Origin: Streptococcus xiaochunlingii
Lineage (GTDB): Bacteria; Bacillota; Bacilli; Lactobacillales; Streptococcaceae
Direction of reading: 5' to 3'
Assembly: GCF_006385805.1 (NCBI RefSeq)
Contig: NZ_VFSG01000001.1
Coordinates: 558,001 to 622,000 of the forward strand
DNA length: 64,000 bases
Shown: positions 63,475 to 64,000 of the stretch, in pieces
Position numbering within the stretch: the first letter of the stretch is position 1
Layout: each line of letters begins with the position of its first letter
Program-made: the position numbers and the translations under genes
The notes under the pieces: model-generated
Databases searched by the model: none
What the model was told of the DNA's origin: nothing
The model's input: only the letters and a program-made list of their open reading frames with translations

Positions 63475-63966
63475 TTACAAATGTCTTTCCAGCCACTCGA
63501 TCTTTTTAAAATCCTTATTGTTATTGTGATCATTTCGATAGGAGTCTTGAGAAGAAGCTTTGTAAATACTCAGATACTGCTCCAGACTTGGAAGACGAAA
63601 AGCGATGCCTTCAATGTGAATAAGCTCTATATCCGATTCCGAAACTCCTGCAAAATCAAGTAAGGAATCGATACTTCCAAATTCAACACTCACTCTATCC
63701 TTTTGGAATTCATGCTCATGAATATCTATTAAGACGTAGCCTAAGTCTTTCATCACTTTCATTATCTTGTCCCATTCATAAATTCTGAGATGATCAGGTG
63801 CTTCCCAACCTCTAGGGTCACCAGGCACATGAATGTCAATGTCAGACGGCCCCCAATTTTCTTTCGTTCTAAACTCCAATCCCAAAGAACCCATCAGTGT
63901 CGGTGTAATTCCGACTCGATTTAAATGTAAACAAATGGTTTTAAATTCTTCAAATAAGAGACTCAT
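63475..63966 (-). CDS. Nucleotidyltransferase-fold protein
   Basis: 163 residues. The motif LMGSLGLEF followed by SDIDIHVPGD (about residues 24-50) is the GS...DxD pattern of the DNA polymerase beta-type nucleotidyltransferase superfamily. A third acidic residue may be in VSVEFGSID. Relatives include aminoglycoside nucleotidyltransferases and toxin-antitoxin MNT proteins, but the substrate is not readable. It is at the window edge; its upstream region is cut. AT-rich like the rest of the island. Confidence 0.65.
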   Translation of the reverse strand: MSLLFEEFKTICLHLNRVGITPTLMGSLGLEFRTKENWGPSDIDIHVPGDPRGWEAPDHLRIYEWDKIMKVMKDLGYVLIDIHEHEFQKDRVSVEFGSIDSLLDFAGVSESDIELIHIEGIAFRLPSLEQYLSIYKASSQDSYRNDHNNNKDFKKIEWLERHL

Positions 63967-64000
63967 GTTTACTCTAAACCTTTCATCTAAATGTTCGTTA

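Overview
The window is about 64 kb of a low-GC chromosome from a viridans streptococcus. The support is the pyrR-pyrB, aspC...asnS and glpK-glpO-glpF gene sets, a two-receptor GlnP-type transporter, GbpC-like and pilin-repeat LPXTG surface proteins, and a Mega macrolide-efflux element. I would place it in the Mitis/Sanguinis groups but cannot name the species from sequence alone. No rRNA or tRNA gene was seen.

Layout. 0-8.4 kb is housekeeping on the minus strand: pyrB (cut by the window edge), pyrR with a PyrR-type attenuator, a Pr6Pr membrane protein, yjdM, a HAD hydrolase overlapping a thioesterase, a Nudix hydrolase, two small membrane proteins, an NADPH oxidoreductase and uvrB. 8.4-12.1 kb is an AT-rich insertion bounded by about 145-bp direct repeats. 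It carries an orphan NisR-NisK-NisI-like lantibiotic sensing/immunity set and a fragment that may come from a lantibiotic ABC ATPase. 12-35 kb holds transporters (GlnPQ type, two MFS, a heterodimeric ABC exporter), asnS and aspC separated by a broken secreted-protein gene, regulators (MarR, DUF1836, MocR), lipoproteins, cutC and a 35-residue membrane peptide. 35-44 kb has the glycerol operon under a probable CcpA site, an Mga-like regulator beside it, a CbrC-like protein and a DUF4300 lipoprotein. 44-52.3 kb carries two large LPXTG adhesins and decayed genes between them.

52.6-64 kb is an accessory patchwork: three GNAT acetyltransferases plus an AAC(6')-like one, two near-identical TfoX-domain genes, a CPBP protease and a copy of its 3' end, an S51 peptidase, a nucleotidyltransferase, and Mega (mef, msrD, both macrolide-sensing leader peptides, and a decayed UmuC operon). 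Six short minus-strand segments resemble the 3' end of an rlmD/rumA-type 23S rRNA methyltransferase gene, a known insertion hotspot for streptococcal mobile elements. One GNAT gene appears inserted inside such a tail.

The most novel signal is a family of three dispersed 136-185-nt elements, at 2.4, 27.5 and 29.8 kb. They share a CTTTCCGCTGTGAG...CTCACCTAAGGAAAG frame and three or more internal stems whose paired bases covary between copies, which suggests a structured RNA or an RNA-encoding mobile repeat. Two copies also sit between duplicated, copy-specific hairpins.
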